Below the pieces are notes generated by a model. That model was not told where the DNA came from. It made no database searches and was given only the letters and a program-made list of their open reading frames with translations. From contig NZ_CABVPN010000013.1 of the NCBI RefSeq assembly GCF_902499115.1, forward strand, positions 142,341 through 206,340: a stretch of DNA of 64,000 nt, given 5' to 3'. Positions 50,997 to 59,330 of this stretch are shown here, piece after piece (position 1 is the stretch's first letter; the number at the start of each line of letters is the position of its first letter). The translations under genes and the position numbers were made by a program. The DNA comes from Burkholderia diffusa. Lineage in GTDB: Bacteria; Pseudomonadota; Gammaproteobacteria; Burkholderiales; Burkholderiaceae.

Positions 50997-52742
50997 ATGG
51001 GCATCGAATTCAAGCCATATCCGTTCGTCGCCGCGCGCCATCCCGCGCACCTGCCGACCTGCAGCGACGGCGTCGACATGCAGCGGCACCGCGTCGCGAT
51101 CGTCGGCGGCGGGCCGGTCGGCCTCGCGGTCGCGCTCGGCCTCGCCAATCACGGCATCCGCAGCGTGCTGCTCGAAGCCGACGATTCGGTCTGTCACGGC
51201 AGCCGCGCCATCTGCATCTCGCGACGCAGCCTCGAGATCATCGAGCGGCTCGGCGCACTCGACGGTTTCCTCAGCGTCGGACTGCCGTGGAGCGGCGGAC
51301 GCAGCTTCCATCGTCACGAAGAAGTGCTGCATTTCACGATGCCGCAGGACGAAAACCAGAAGCTGCCGCCGATGGTGAACCTCGCGCAGTATCACATCGA
51401 GCAGTTCCTGCTCGATGCCGCGCTGCGCCGCCCCGAGCTCATCGAAATCCGCTGGCAGACGAAGGTCGCCGGCGTCACGCGGCGTCCGGACGGCGTGCGT
51501 CTCGACGTCGATACGCCACTCGGCGGATACGCACTCGATGCCGACTGGGCCGTGGCGAGCGACGGCGGGCGCAGCACGATGCGCGATGCGCTCGGCCTGT
51601 CGCTCCAGGGCACCAGCTACGAAGGCCGTTACGTGATCGTCGACATCGCGCTCGACAGCGATCGGCCGACCGAGCGACTCGCCTACTTCGACCCGGCGTC
51701 GAACCCAGGCTCGACCGTACTCGTCCACAAACAGCCCGACAACGTGTGGCGGATCGACTACCAGCTGCGCGACGATGAGGATCCCGAAGCGGCTGTCAAA
51801 CCCGAAAACGTGATCCCGCGTGTGCAGAGCCTGCTCGACATGATGGGTGAGCGCGGAGACTGGTCGCCGATCTGGATCACGATCTACAAGGCGAACGCGC
51901 TGACGCTCGAACGCTACCGGCACGGCCGCGTGCTGTTCTGCGGCGACGCCGCGCACCTCGTGCCGATCTTCGGCGTGCGCGGCGCGAACTCGGGCATCGA
52001 CGACGCCGACAATGTCGCGTGGAAACTGGCGTACGTGATTCGCGGGCTCGCGTCGGACGCACTGCTCGACAGCTATTCGGACGAGCGCGTGTTCGCGACG
52101 CACGAGAACCTGCGCTACGGCACCAAGAGCACCGAGTTCATGGCGCCGCCGTCGTTTGCGTTCGACCTGATGCGCAAGGCCGTGCTGACGCTCGCGGTCC
52201 GGCATCCGGCGTTGCGTTCGCTGATCAATCCGCGTCAGACATCGGCCATCGCTTACACGGCGTCGCCGCTCAATGCGGACGAACGCGATGCGTTCTCGGC
52301 TGGGCCGGCGCCCGGCATGGTGCTCGCCGAATGCCCGCTGATGCTGCAGACGTCGAGCGACATCGGCAACGACAACGGCGCGCGTCGCGGCCACCTGACC
52401 GATCTCGTCGGCTCGCGTTTCACCGCGTTCCGCTTTACACGCGACGGTGCGCCCGATCCGTCGTTCGTCGATCTCGAACGACGCCTGCACGACACCGGCA
52501 TCCCGTTCGCGCTCGTCACGCTCGCGCGGCATGCGGCACCGCAACACCCGGGACGCGGCGGCTACGATGTCGACGGCCGGCTGTTCGACCTGTACGGCGC
52601 GCGCGACGGCACCGTCTATCTCGTGCGTCCGGACGGACACGTGCTCGGCCGCTGGCACGATGCGCGCACCACCGACCTGAGCGCCGCACTCGAGCGCGCA
52701 CTTCACCCGCACACGTCAGCCGATCCTCAGGAGAACGCATGA
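50997..52742 (+). CDS. FAD-dependent aromatic hydroxylase (MhpA-like)
   Basis: A 581-aa class A flavin monooxygenase. The FAD motif VAIVGGGPVGLAVALGL is at about residues 33-49 after a 30-residue N-terminal extension. The GD motif is in VLFCGDAAHLVPIFGVRGAN near residue 310, and a C-terminal thioredoxin-like domain ends PDGHVLGRWHD. The wording is close to 3-(3-hydroxyphenyl)propionate hydroxylases. The true substrate is unknown, since no ring-cleavage dioxygenase gene is nearby. It is translationally coupled (ATGA) to the DUF2783 gene downstream. Confidence 0.88.
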   Translation: MGIEFKPYPFVAARHPAHLPTCSDGVDMQRHRVAIVGGGPVGLAVALGLANHGIRSVLLEADDSVCHGSRAICISRRSLEIIERLGALDGFLSVGLPWSGGRSFHRHEEVLHFTMPQDENQKLPPMVNLAQYHIEQFLLDAALRRPELIEIRWQTKVAGVTRRPDGVRLDVDTPLGGYALDADWAVASDGGRSTMRDALGLSLQGTSYEGRYVIVDIALDSDRPTERLAYFDPASNPGSTVLVHKQPDNVWRIDYQLRDDEDPEAAVKPENVIPRVQSLLDMMGERGDWSPIWITIYKANALTLERYRHGRVLFCGDAAHLVPIFGVRGANSGIDDADNVAWKLAYVIRGLASDALLDSYSDERVFATHENLRYGTKSTEFMAPPSFAFDLMRKAVLTLAVRHPALRSLINPRQTSAIAYTASPLNADERDAFSAGPAPGMVLAECPLMLQTSSDIGNDNGARRGHLTDLVGSRFTAFRFTRDGAPDPSFVDLERRLHDTGIPFALVTLARHAAPQHPGRGGYDVDGRLFDLYGARDGTVYLVRPDGHVLGRWHDARTTDLSAALERALHPHTSADPQENA

Positions 52743-52948
52743 TGACCGACACCGAACGCGACGTCCTTTACACCAACCTGTGCCGCACGATGACCCGCAT
52801 CGGCGAAACCGACGCGTCGCTCTTTCTCGCCCGCTTCGCGCTGCTGGCGATCGAGGCGATCGGCGACGCGGCAACCATCACCCGCCTGATCGCGGACGCC
52901 GGCGACGGCCTGCCCGACACGGGCGCACCGGCGCCGACGCATGGATGA
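52739..52948 (+). CDS. DUF2783-domain small protein
   Basis: A 69-aa protein beginning MMTDTERDVLYTNLCRTM and continuing with LFLARFALLAIEAIGDA: a small all-helical DUF2783 protein. AGGAG lies five bases before the first ATG, which overlaps the stop of the monooxygenase (ATGA), so the two are made together. The constant pairing of this family with an FAD hydroxylase suggests an accessory or stabilising role; this is inference. The stop is in GC-rich DNA, and no clear terminator follows. Confidence 0.85.
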   Translation: MMTDTERDVLYTNLCRTMTRIGETDASLFLARFALLAIEAIGDAATITRLIADAGDGLPDTGAPAPTHG

Positions 52949-53185
52949 TGTGACACATGACGCATCCCTTGCGCGCCACCATCAATTTCTTACAGATTCA
53001 TTTCGTAGGCAGACGAATCCCCTGGAAAATCCCGATAAGGGTGCATAACATTACTTAACGATTCCGACCCGTCTATCGCGTTACATTGCGTGGGCGGCGC
53101 GGCGGGTCGCATGCCGCCTTCATGCAGCTTGCGGCGAAACAGCCGACGTCCGGTCATTTCGACTCAACACTAGGAGAGGATCACC

Positions 53186-53440
53186 ATGACTCATGGCTTG
53201 ATTATGTGGCTCATCATCGGCGCGATCGCCGGCTGGCTGGCGGGCCTGCTCGTCAAGGGCGGCGGGTTCGGCCTGATCGTCGATATCATCGTCGGGATCG
53301 TCGGCGCGGTGATCGGCGGCTGGCTGGCCGGGGTGCTCGGCATCAGCCTCGGCAGCGGCTTCATCGGCTCGGTGATCGTCGCGGTCATCGGCGCCGTGAT
53401 CCTGCTGTTCGTGATCCGTCTGTTCAGGCGCGCGGCCTGA
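53186..53440 (+). CDS. GlsB/YeaQ/YmgE-family membrane protein
   Basis: An 84-aa very hydrophobic protein with three glycine-zipper-type helices (LIMWLIIGAIAGWLAGLL, IIVGIVGAVIGGWLAG, FIGSVIVAVIGAVILLFVI). This is the transglycosylase-associated/YeaQ family, usually stress-induced in proteobacteria. AGGAGAGGA precedes the ATG by about six bases. It is monocistronic and convergent with the four-gene minus-strand operon. Confidence 0.92.
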   Translation: MTHGLIMWLIIGAIAGWLAGLLVKGGGFGLIVDIIVGIVGAVIGGWLAGVLGISLGSGFIGSVIVAVIGAVILLFVIRLFRRAA

Positions 53441-53491
53441 CGATCTTCTCGCGCACCTTCGGGCGCGCTTTCGTTTCGTAGTTGCATCGAA

Positions 53492-53519
53492 GCGGCGCGC
53501 GGCATTGCCCGCGCGCCGC
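53492..53519. terminator. GC-rich hairpin between convergent genes
   Basis: GCGGCGCGCGG and CCGCGCGCCGC form an 11-bp stem with a six-base loop between the YeaQ-like gene and the thioredoxin-fold gene. There is no T tract on either side, so it may be a weak terminator or only a stem. Confidence 0.4.
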
Positions 53520-53528
53520 CGTCCGGTT

Positions 53529-54011
53529 TCACTGGCGCTTGCCGCGCCGAAACCAGCCGTCGAGCACGTCGGTCGTCAGCAATCCGCTGCGCGCCTCGCG
53601 CGCGCCATCGCGTCCGATCCACACGGTACGCGGCATTTCTCCCCGCCATCCCGCATCGAGTGCCGCCCGCAGACGCTCGGGCATCGGCTCCGCGTTCGCA
53701 TACTGCGCGACCTGCGGCGGCAGGTTCATTTGCGCGAGCGCCTGCGCGATCGCCGCACCGTTGTCGTCGTACGCGTCCATCGAGACCATCGCGAGGCGCA
53801 CGTCCGGATGCCGGCGCTGCCACGCGACCAGATGCGCGGCGTTCTCGCGGCAGTAGCCGCAATCGAGCGACCAGATCTCGACCGCGAGCGGCCGTTCGAG
53901 CGCCGTCGCGTACAACTTCGCGACCTCGGACGCGCGCAGCGGCTGCAGTTCACCGGCCCATGCGGGCAGACTCGCAAGCACGGCGCAGATCGACACCAGC
54001 AGCCGTTTCAT
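53529..54011 (-). CDS. Periplasmic thioredoxin-fold protein (CGYC)
   Basis: A 160-aa protein with a signal peptide (MKRLLVSICAVLASLPAWAG) and a thioredoxin fold. Its active-site pair is C51-G-Y-C54 in SLDCGYCREN, and the cis-Pro segment is in GEMPRTVWIG. It may reduce or deliver metal to cysteines of partner proteins in the periplasm. Its start overlaps the end of the beta-propeller gene by four bases (ATGA), so it is the last gene of the DUF2946-TonB receptor-propeller-thioredoxin operon. Confidence 0.88.
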   Translation of the reverse strand: MKRLLVSICAVLASLPAWAGELQPLRASEVAKLYATALERPLAVEIWSLDCGYCRENAAHLVAWQRRHPDVRLAMVSMDAYDDNGAAIAQALAQMNLPPQVAQYANAEPMPERLRAALDAGWRGEMPRTVWIGRDGAREARSGLLTTDVLDGWFRRGKRQ

Positions 54012-55267
54012 TGCGCCCCCTCCACGGAAATCAGCCGATAGCCGTCGTTACGCGTACGCCACGACAGGTAGATGCGTCCTGCATCGTCGAGCAGTTGCGG
54101 GTTGTCGCTCGCACCCGACGTCGACGCGATCACGCGCGGCGCCGACCAGTGCTCGCCGCGATCGTCCGAGCGGCGCAACTTGATCTGCATCGTGTCGCCG
54201 TCGAACGCCTTCCATGCGAGCCAGACGACATCACCGCGCGCGACGAGCGCCGCATGCGATGCCTGCTCCGCCGGTACCGCCGGATTCGCGCCGAACGCCC
54301 AGGGTGTGCCGAGCGGCCTCCCATCAGCGCCGATGCGCGAGTAGAACACGTCGGCGCGGCCGTCGACGACGCCGAACCACGCGATGTGGCGCGTGCCGTC
54401 CGGCGCGATCGCGAGCGCCGGCCCGTGCTCGGGGCACGCCTCGACGTGCCAGTTCGAGAACGTCGCGCGCACCGGCGCGACGGGCTCCGACGCCGACACG
54501 GGCAGCACCGCGAGCGCATGGTCGCGGATCTGCCCTGGGAACACGTTGCGCCACACGGCTTCGATATGTCCGGCCGGATCGATCGCCATCGCGATGCGGC
54601 AGCATTCGCATGTGTGATCGGTCACCTTGCGCTCTGGCTCGAACGACGCGCCGCCGTCGCGCGACACTGCGTAGTAGACGGCCGCACCGTCGTACGCCCG
54701 CCCCGCCGCCTTCGCCGCAACGAGATCGCGCTTGTCGATCCACGCGATTGCGATGTTGCCGGCCGGATCGACTGCCATCATGTCGAAGCGGTGCGTGATC
54801 GCCTGCCGGTCGCGATGCACGGTGACGGGCACGCTCCAGGTCGCGCCGCCGTCGAGCGAACGCGAAAAGCGCACCATTCCGGTGTACGGCGCATCGAGCG
54901 GCATCGACCACGACACGTACACCGCGCTACCGTCCGGGCTCGTCGCGAGCTTCGGGCGATTCTCCGCACTCGTGTAGATCGGCTCGGGCATCGCGTTGAC
55001 GGTCGCAGGTGCGGACAGCGTGCGGCCCGCGTCATCCGAGTGCGCGACGACGACGTGCGCGCCTTCGACCCATGCGACCCACAGCCGGTGCCGCACGTCG
55101 AATGCGGCGCCGGTCGCGAGCGGCTGCTTCTGCTGTGCCGGCGCGGCCTGCACGCTCATGTGCGCCGCATGCGGATCGACGGCGTTCGGCGCGTCGTGCG
55201 CACCTGCGGGCGACAGCGCCGCGAGCCACAGCGCGCAGCCTGCCGCGAACGATTTCACAGCGACCAT
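54008..55267 (-). CDS. Secreted Asp-box beta-propeller (sialidase-like) with CECC motif
   Basis: A 419-aa protein with a signal peptide (residues 1-23, SPAGAH cleavage). Four Asp boxes of the S-x-D-x-G-x-T/S-W/F type lie at residues 77, 137, 202 and about 385, which predicts a sialidase-like propeller. Catalytic sialidase residues (Arg triad, Tyr) are not evident. A TCECCR motif (C220, C222, C223) and ACPEHG (C278) suggest metal binding or disulfides. The mature N-terminus is His/Met-containing (HDAPNAVDPHAAHMS). It overlaps the receptor gene end by 13 bases. More likely a metal or ligand binder than a sialidase. Confidence 0.85.
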   Translation of the reverse strand: MVAVKSFAAGCALWLAALSPAGAHDAPNAVDPHAAHMSVQAAPAQQKQPLATGAAFDVRHRLWVAWVEGAHVVVAHSDDAGRTLSAPATVNAMPEPIYTSAENRPKLATSPDGSAVYVSWSMPLDAPYTGMVRFSRSLDGGATWSVPVTVHRDRQAITHRFDMMAVDPAGNIAIAWIDKRDLVAAKAAGRAYDGAAVYYAVSRDGGASFEPERKVTDHTCECCRIAMAIDPAGHIEAVWRNVFPGQIRDHALAVLPVSASEPVAPVRATFSNWHVEACPEHGPALAIAPDGTRHIAWFGVVDGRADVFYSRIGADGRPLGTPWAFGANPAVPAEQASHAALVARGDVVWLAWKAFDGDTMQIKLRRSDDRGEHWSAPRVIASTSGASDNPQLLDDAGRIYLSWRTRNDGYRLISVEGAQ

Positions 55268-57603
55268 TTCAGTTCTCCAAAGAAAGTGCGGCCCGGATAC
55301 GGGTGGAACACGTAGTAGCGGCGGTCAGTCAGGTTGTCGATGCCGACCGACGCGACCCAGTGACGGTCGAACCGGTAGCGTGCCTTCAGGTCGACGACCG
55401 TGAAGGTGCTCGTGCCGCCGTACACGTCCGGATTGACGTCGCTGTTGTCGAGCGTATTGAACTGGCGGCCCGAGTAGCGGACGCCGACGCTCGCGAGCCA
55501 GTGTTCGTCGAAGCGGTACGACGCGAGCAGGTTCGCGCGCATGCGCGGGATGCGCGGAAAGCGCGAACCGACGTAAGCCGGATTCGCGGCGTCGGCCAGA
55601 ATCTGCGCATTGCTCGCCGACACGTTCGCGTCGATGTCGAGCCCGCGCAGCCCGACGCTCTGGCCGCTGAATGCGAGTTCGACGCCACGTACGCGCACGC
55701 GATCGACGTTCGAGATGTTGGTGACGGTCGACGCGCCCGACACCGTCGTCTGGCTGTAGATCGAATCGCGCAGGTCGCTCTGGAATACGCTCGCGCGCAC
55801 GACGCCGACGCCCACGTCGCGCTCGGCCGTGAAGTCCCAGTCGATCGCCTTTTCCGGCCGCAGGTTCGGGTTGTTGTTGACGATCGCGTTGTTCGAGATC
55901 GTGCCCTGGAACAGTTCGCCGACCGTCGGGAAGCGCGTGCCGGTCGCGAACGACAGCCGGAAGCGCCAGACGTCCGTCGCGTCCCATTGCAGCGCGACTT
56001 TTGGCGACAGCGCGTTCGCGTTGCGGTCCGCGTAGCCGAGCATGCCGTTGGCGTTGCCAAGCGCGCCGCCGTACGCATCCCAGCGCTCGTAGCGCAGGCC
56101 GAGGGTCGCGAGCCAGCCGGGCGCGAAACGCCACGCGTCCTGCGCGAACAGCGCCTGCGTGCGCGTGTCGCCCCGGTAGACGCTCGCGAGCGACGTAGTC
56201 GGCCCGGTCAGCCAGTCGGCCGTGTTGTACGTGACGTTGCGCAGGAAATAGTTGTCGTAGTGATAGCCGAACGTGAACGCGTGGCCCTTCACTTCCGGCG
56301 CCTCGGCCTTCAGGTCGAACGTGCGCCAGCCCGTGCCGTCGCCCTGGAACAGCGTGCCCGCCCCGCCCTGCACGGTCGACGCCGCGCGCAGCACGTCGCG
56401 CGATACGTCGTACGCCGACACGACGCCCGACAGCCGCCAGCCCGAATCCAGCCGACCGTTCAGGCCGAGCGCGTACAACCAATTCTCCTGGTCGCCGCGC
56501 TGCGGCGCGAACGCGCTCGGCGCGACGGTCATGTTCCGGCCGCCAATCGACACGTTGCCACCGTAGACGGGATTGCCGGCCGCATCGCGCAGGAAGGTTT
56601 CGCCGTGCTGCCGGTAATGGTTTTCCCAGTGCCCGAGCGTCAGCGTCGCGTCGACGTGGTCCGTCAACGCATAGCCCATCCGGACCGTCTCGTTGAGCTG
56701 CTCGGTCCGCTCGATGGTCTGCGCGCCGACGATCGTGCGCGGCTTGCCGTTCGGCCCGATGTCGGTAGCCGCTCCCGTAACTGGCACCGCAGCGCCGAGC
56801 TTCGGGTTGTAGGCTGAATTGGGGCTCGCATACTGCATCGGCTGGCCGTCGTTCTCCAGCCGGTCAAGCGACAGCGAAAACCAGAACTTGCCAACGCGGT
56901 TCGCGATCCGCGCGGTCTGGTGATTGCCGCCGAAGCTGTCCGCGAACCCGTAGCCGTCGTGATAGCGCTGCGTGAAGAACTGCGTCGACAGCGACGCCTC
57001 GAGCGCGTCGGGGCGCCGCGTCGTCAGCAGCACGGTCGAGCCGATCGCGTTACCGGGATACAGCGCGGAAAAGGGACCATACAGCACGTCGACGCGCGCG
57101 ATATCGTCGGGCGCGATCAGCGACCAGCGCGGCGGATACGCATAACTCGAACCGAGCAGGTTCGACAGCAGCAGCCCGTCGGCGTAGACGAGCCCGCGCG
57201 CGCTCTGCAACTCGTTGAAGTCGCGACCGGCGAACACGCTGTTGCGGTCGCCGATGTAGCGCTTGCGAACCATCAGGTTGGGTGCGTACTTCAGCGCGTC
57301 CTCGGTGGTGACGTTGGTGTGCGCGTCGATCTGCTCGCGCGTGATCGACTCGACGACGGCCGGCGTATCGGGATCGACGGGTTGCCGCCGGGCGGAGACG
57401 CTGACGGCGGTCAGCGTGTCGCCCGTCGGCGCGGGCGCGGCAACCGGTGCGGCACGGCCGGCCGGGTTGCCCAGACCGCCGGGCACGGGGTCCGCGGATG
57501 CGCCATCGATCGTGGCCGCCTGCGCGGCAGGCCAGACAAAAACTGCTGCGCAGGCGAGCGCGAGCCGGCCGCGCGACGGCCGCGCGGGGAAGGTGAACGA
57601 CAT
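55255..57603 (-). CDS. TonB-dependent outer-membrane receptor
   Basis: A 782-aa protein with a signal peptide (MSFTFPARPSRGRLALACAA, cleavage near AQA), a plug domain (about 55-190, VESITREQIDAHTNVTTEDAL, VLYGPFSALYPGNAIGS) and a 22-strand barrel ending in the C-terminal Phe/Trp-type strand (YYVFHPYPGRTFFGELKWSL). It would move a large or scarce substrate, such as a metal complex, into the periplasm using TonB energy. There is no siderophore synthesis gene nearby. It is the second gene of the operon led by the DUF2946 gene. Confidence 0.92.
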   Translation of the reverse strand: MSFTFPARPSRGRLALACAAVFVWPAAQAATIDGASADPVPGGLGNPAGRAAPVAAPAPTGDTLTAVSVSARRQPVDPDTPAVVESITREQIDAHTNVTTEDALKYAPNLMVRKRYIGDRNSVFAGRDFNELQSARGLVYADGLLLSNLLGSSYAYPPRWSLIAPDDIARVDVLYGPFSALYPGNAIGSTVLLTTRRPDALEASLSTQFFTQRYHDGYGFADSFGGNHQTARIANRVGKFWFSLSLDRLENDGQPMQYASPNSAYNPKLGAAVPVTGAATDIGPNGKPRTIVGAQTIERTEQLNETVRMGYALTDHVDATLTLGHWENHYRQHGETFLRDAAGNPVYGGNVSIGGRNMTVAPSAFAPQRGDQENWLYALGLNGRLDSGWRLSGVVSAYDVSRDVLRAASTVQGGAGTLFQGDGTGWRTFDLKAEAPEVKGHAFTFGYHYDNYFLRNVTYNTADWLTGPTTSLASVYRGDTRTQALFAQDAWRFAPGWLATLGLRYERWDAYGGALGNANGMLGYADRNANALSPKVALQWDATDVWRFRLSFATGTRFPTVGELFQGTISNNAIVNNNPNLRPEKAIDWDFTAERDVGVGVVRASVFQSDLRDSIYSQTTVSGASTVTNISNVDRVRVRGVELAFSGQSVGLRGLDIDANVSASNAQILADAANPAYVGSRFPRIPRMRANLLASYRFDEHWLASVGVRYSGRQFNTLDNSDVNPDVYGGTSTFTVVDLKARYRFDRHWVASVGIDNLTDRRYYVFHPYPGRTFFGELKWSL

Positions 57604-57746
57604 GGATGAATTCCTGAAAACGTGACCGGACGCCGCCGTGCGCGAGCCGACGCGCCGCGCGCACATGGCGCGGCGCGCACATGGCGCGGCGCGCGGATCG
57701 GGCCGCAGGCGACACGCGCGCCACCGGAGCGCGCGGACGATATCAA

Positions 57747-58136
57747 TCAGATCGGGACGTTTTCAGGCGGACCGCGCGGCTGCGCGAGACGGATGCCCTT
57801 GCGGGGAAAAACGGGAACGGCCGGGGCGGCCGCCCGGTACGCGAATGCGCGCACGAAGCCCGGCAATGCAGGCAGGCTCGTGCCGAGCGCCACGTTCGCC
57901 GCGAAGCCGGGACAGTACACGCAGTGCGGCACGCCGGCATGGTCGAACGGCGATGTGCCGCGGTCGTCGCCCGACTGCGCGAGGGCGATGTGGCGCACGC
58001 CTGCCGCACTGCACAATTCGAGCGTGAGCTCGCCGGAACCGCTCGATGCGAGACGCGCGTAGCCGATGACGGGCGACAGTACGTTCAGTACGAGCGCCAA
58101 CCATACGAGGCCGATCCATCGCGTCGTTCGTTTCAT
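57747..58136 (-). CDS. DUF2946-family membrane/secreted protein
   Basis: A 129-aa protein with an N-terminal membrane segment (WIGLVWLALVLNVLSPVIG) and the DUF2946 cysteine/histidine signature: C42 in LELCSAAG and H71-C72-x-x-C75 in PHCVYCPGF. Members of this family are often next to copper-related genes as I remember it, but no function is proven. The start at 58136 is used; the frame is open to 58292, but the extra residues lack a plausible start and are Cys-rich noise. It leads the four-gene operon; the TonB receptor starts 143 bp downstream. Confidence 0.82.
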   Translation of the reverse strand: MKRTTRWIGLVWLALVLNVLSPVIGYARLASSGSGELTLELCSAAGVRHIALAQSGDDRGTSPFDHAGVPHCVYCPGFAANVALGTSLPALPGFVRAFAYRAAAPAVPVFPRKGIRLAQPRGPPENVPI

Positions 58137-58221
58137 CGCGGTCCAGGAAAAAGAGCGCGCAAGTATAGCAAGCGGCCCGATCGTTGCCGACGTGCGAGGT
58201 GCAATAGTCGGCATCTCACAG

Positions 58222-58235
58222 TGCGCAGCTGCGCA
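58222..58235. promoter_or_regulatory. Palindrome TGCGCAGCTGCGCA, candidate operator
   Basis: A perfect 14-base palindrome in the 197-bp region between the DUF2946 operon (minus) and the 48-aa gene (plus). It is a good place for one regulator to control both directions. A half-Fur-like TTGATAATTATTGAA (58302-58316) lies further toward the small gene. Confidence 0.4.
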
Positions 58236-58333
58236 TGTGCCGTTAATACAACAGAGACAAAATCTAACGATTCGCCACTGGCATAAATCCAAGCGCGAGG
58301 TTGATAATTATTGAACCTGCTGGAGAAATGACC

Positions 58334-58480
58334 ATGGACGAAAGACCAACCCGCATGCCCCCGCCCGAGCAAGTGATGAGCCCGGATCCGGAACCCGTCG
58401 GCGTCGAATTCCTCGCCGAGTTGCCCGAGCATGTCCGGGCATTCTTCGACGAGCAGCACAAGCTGTACTCGCCGAAGTGA
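58334..58480 (+). CDS. Small acidic hypothetical protein, 48 aa
   Basis: An open frame starting MDERPTRMPPPEQVMSPDPE and ending EQHKLYSPK, acidic and soluble, with a helix-forming middle (EFLAELPEHVRAFFDEQ). TGGAGA lies eight bases before this ATG; an ATG two codons earlier (58328) is only two bases from the GGAG and is less likely. Its real ribosome binding site and normal composition support a true gene; the family is not recognised. It is divergent from the DUF2946/TonB operon and may share its control. Confidence 0.6.
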   Translation: MDERPTRMPPPEQVMSPDPEPVGVEFLAELPEHVRAFFDEQHKLYSPK

Positions 58481-58700
58481 ACCTACGTTCCGTTCTGTAA
58501 CCGCCACGTGTCGATCGATATCGTGCGGTTCATCGCTGCGTTTTCGGCGCAGATCGCTTCGCACCCGGGCTGCAATGGCCTGACGGTGCCGGATCAGCGC
58601 GTCCGCTGATTCTTCTGTCGCGTCGTTCCGCCGCGCGACTGTCTTCGTCTATTCTTCTGGTTTTCCACCTCCGGCCAGCCCGGTCCTCCCGATCGTTCCG

Positions 58701-59294
58701 ATGAAACAAGCCATTCGTGCCAGCGTCGCTGTCGCCGCGCTCGGCGTCGCCTTTTTTACGTCACCGCACGTCGCACGCGCGGACGGCGACGACACCGCGC
58801 TTACCAATCTCGTCGCGCTCGCATCGCAGCGGCTCGCACTTGCCGAACCCGTCGCGCGATGGAAATGGGCAAACCACCAGGCGATCGAGGACCGGCCGCG
58901 CGAAGCGGCCCTGCTCGCATCGGTGGAGAAGCGTGCCGCACAGTCCGGCGTGGATCCCGCGTTCGCGCGCACGTTCTTCGAGGATCAGATCGCCGCGAGC
59001 AAGGACGTGCAGAACGCGCTCTTCGCAACGTGGCGCGCGACGCGGCCGCCGGAAGGCTCGCCGCCCGACCTCGCGACCAGCACGCGGCCGGCGCTCGACC
59101 AGCTCACGCAAAAGATGCTGGCCGGCCTCGCGCAAGTCGCACCGCTGCGCGACGCGCCCGATTGCCAGGCGCGGCTCGCACGCAGCATCGCAAACTGGAA
59201 GACGCTTACGCGCTACGACCGCACCCAGACGCAGGCACTCGGCATCGCGCTGTCGCACGTCTGCTCGGCCGGCGGCGCCAGCGCGATCGGCTGA
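58701..59294 (+). CDS. aroQ: Periplasmic chorismate mutase (AroQ gamma class)
   Basis: A 197-aa protein with a signal peptide (MKQAIRASVAVAALGVAFFTSPHVARA) and an all-helical secreted AroQ fold. The conserved Arg/Lys set is in LVALASQRLALAEPVARWKW, and FFEDQIAASKDVQ and a pair of C-terminal cysteines (DCQARLAR and HVCSAGG) follow. It turns chorismate into prephenate outside the cytoplasm. PheA in this same window already carries a cytoplasmic chorismate mutase, so this is the exported second enzyme, as found in Pseudomonas and Burkholderia. Confidence 0.9.
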   Translation: MKQAIRASVAVAALGVAFFTSPHVARADGDDTALTNLVALASQRLALAEPVARWKWANHQAIEDRPREAALLASVEKRAAQSGVDPAFARTFFEDQIAASKDVQNALFATWRATRPPEGSPPDLATSTRPALDQLTQKMLAGLAQVAPLRDAPDCQARLARSIANWKTLTRYDRTQTQALGIALSHVCSAGGASAIG

Positions 59295-59330
59295 TGGCGC
59301 GGGGCCATTACGCGCTGCAGCCGGCGGTGC

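Noticed and set aside
54008..55267. Calling the Asp-box propeller a true sialidase
   Set aside because: Asp boxes show the fold only. The catalytic Arg triad and Tyr are not evident, and the operon context points to metal or ligand handling.
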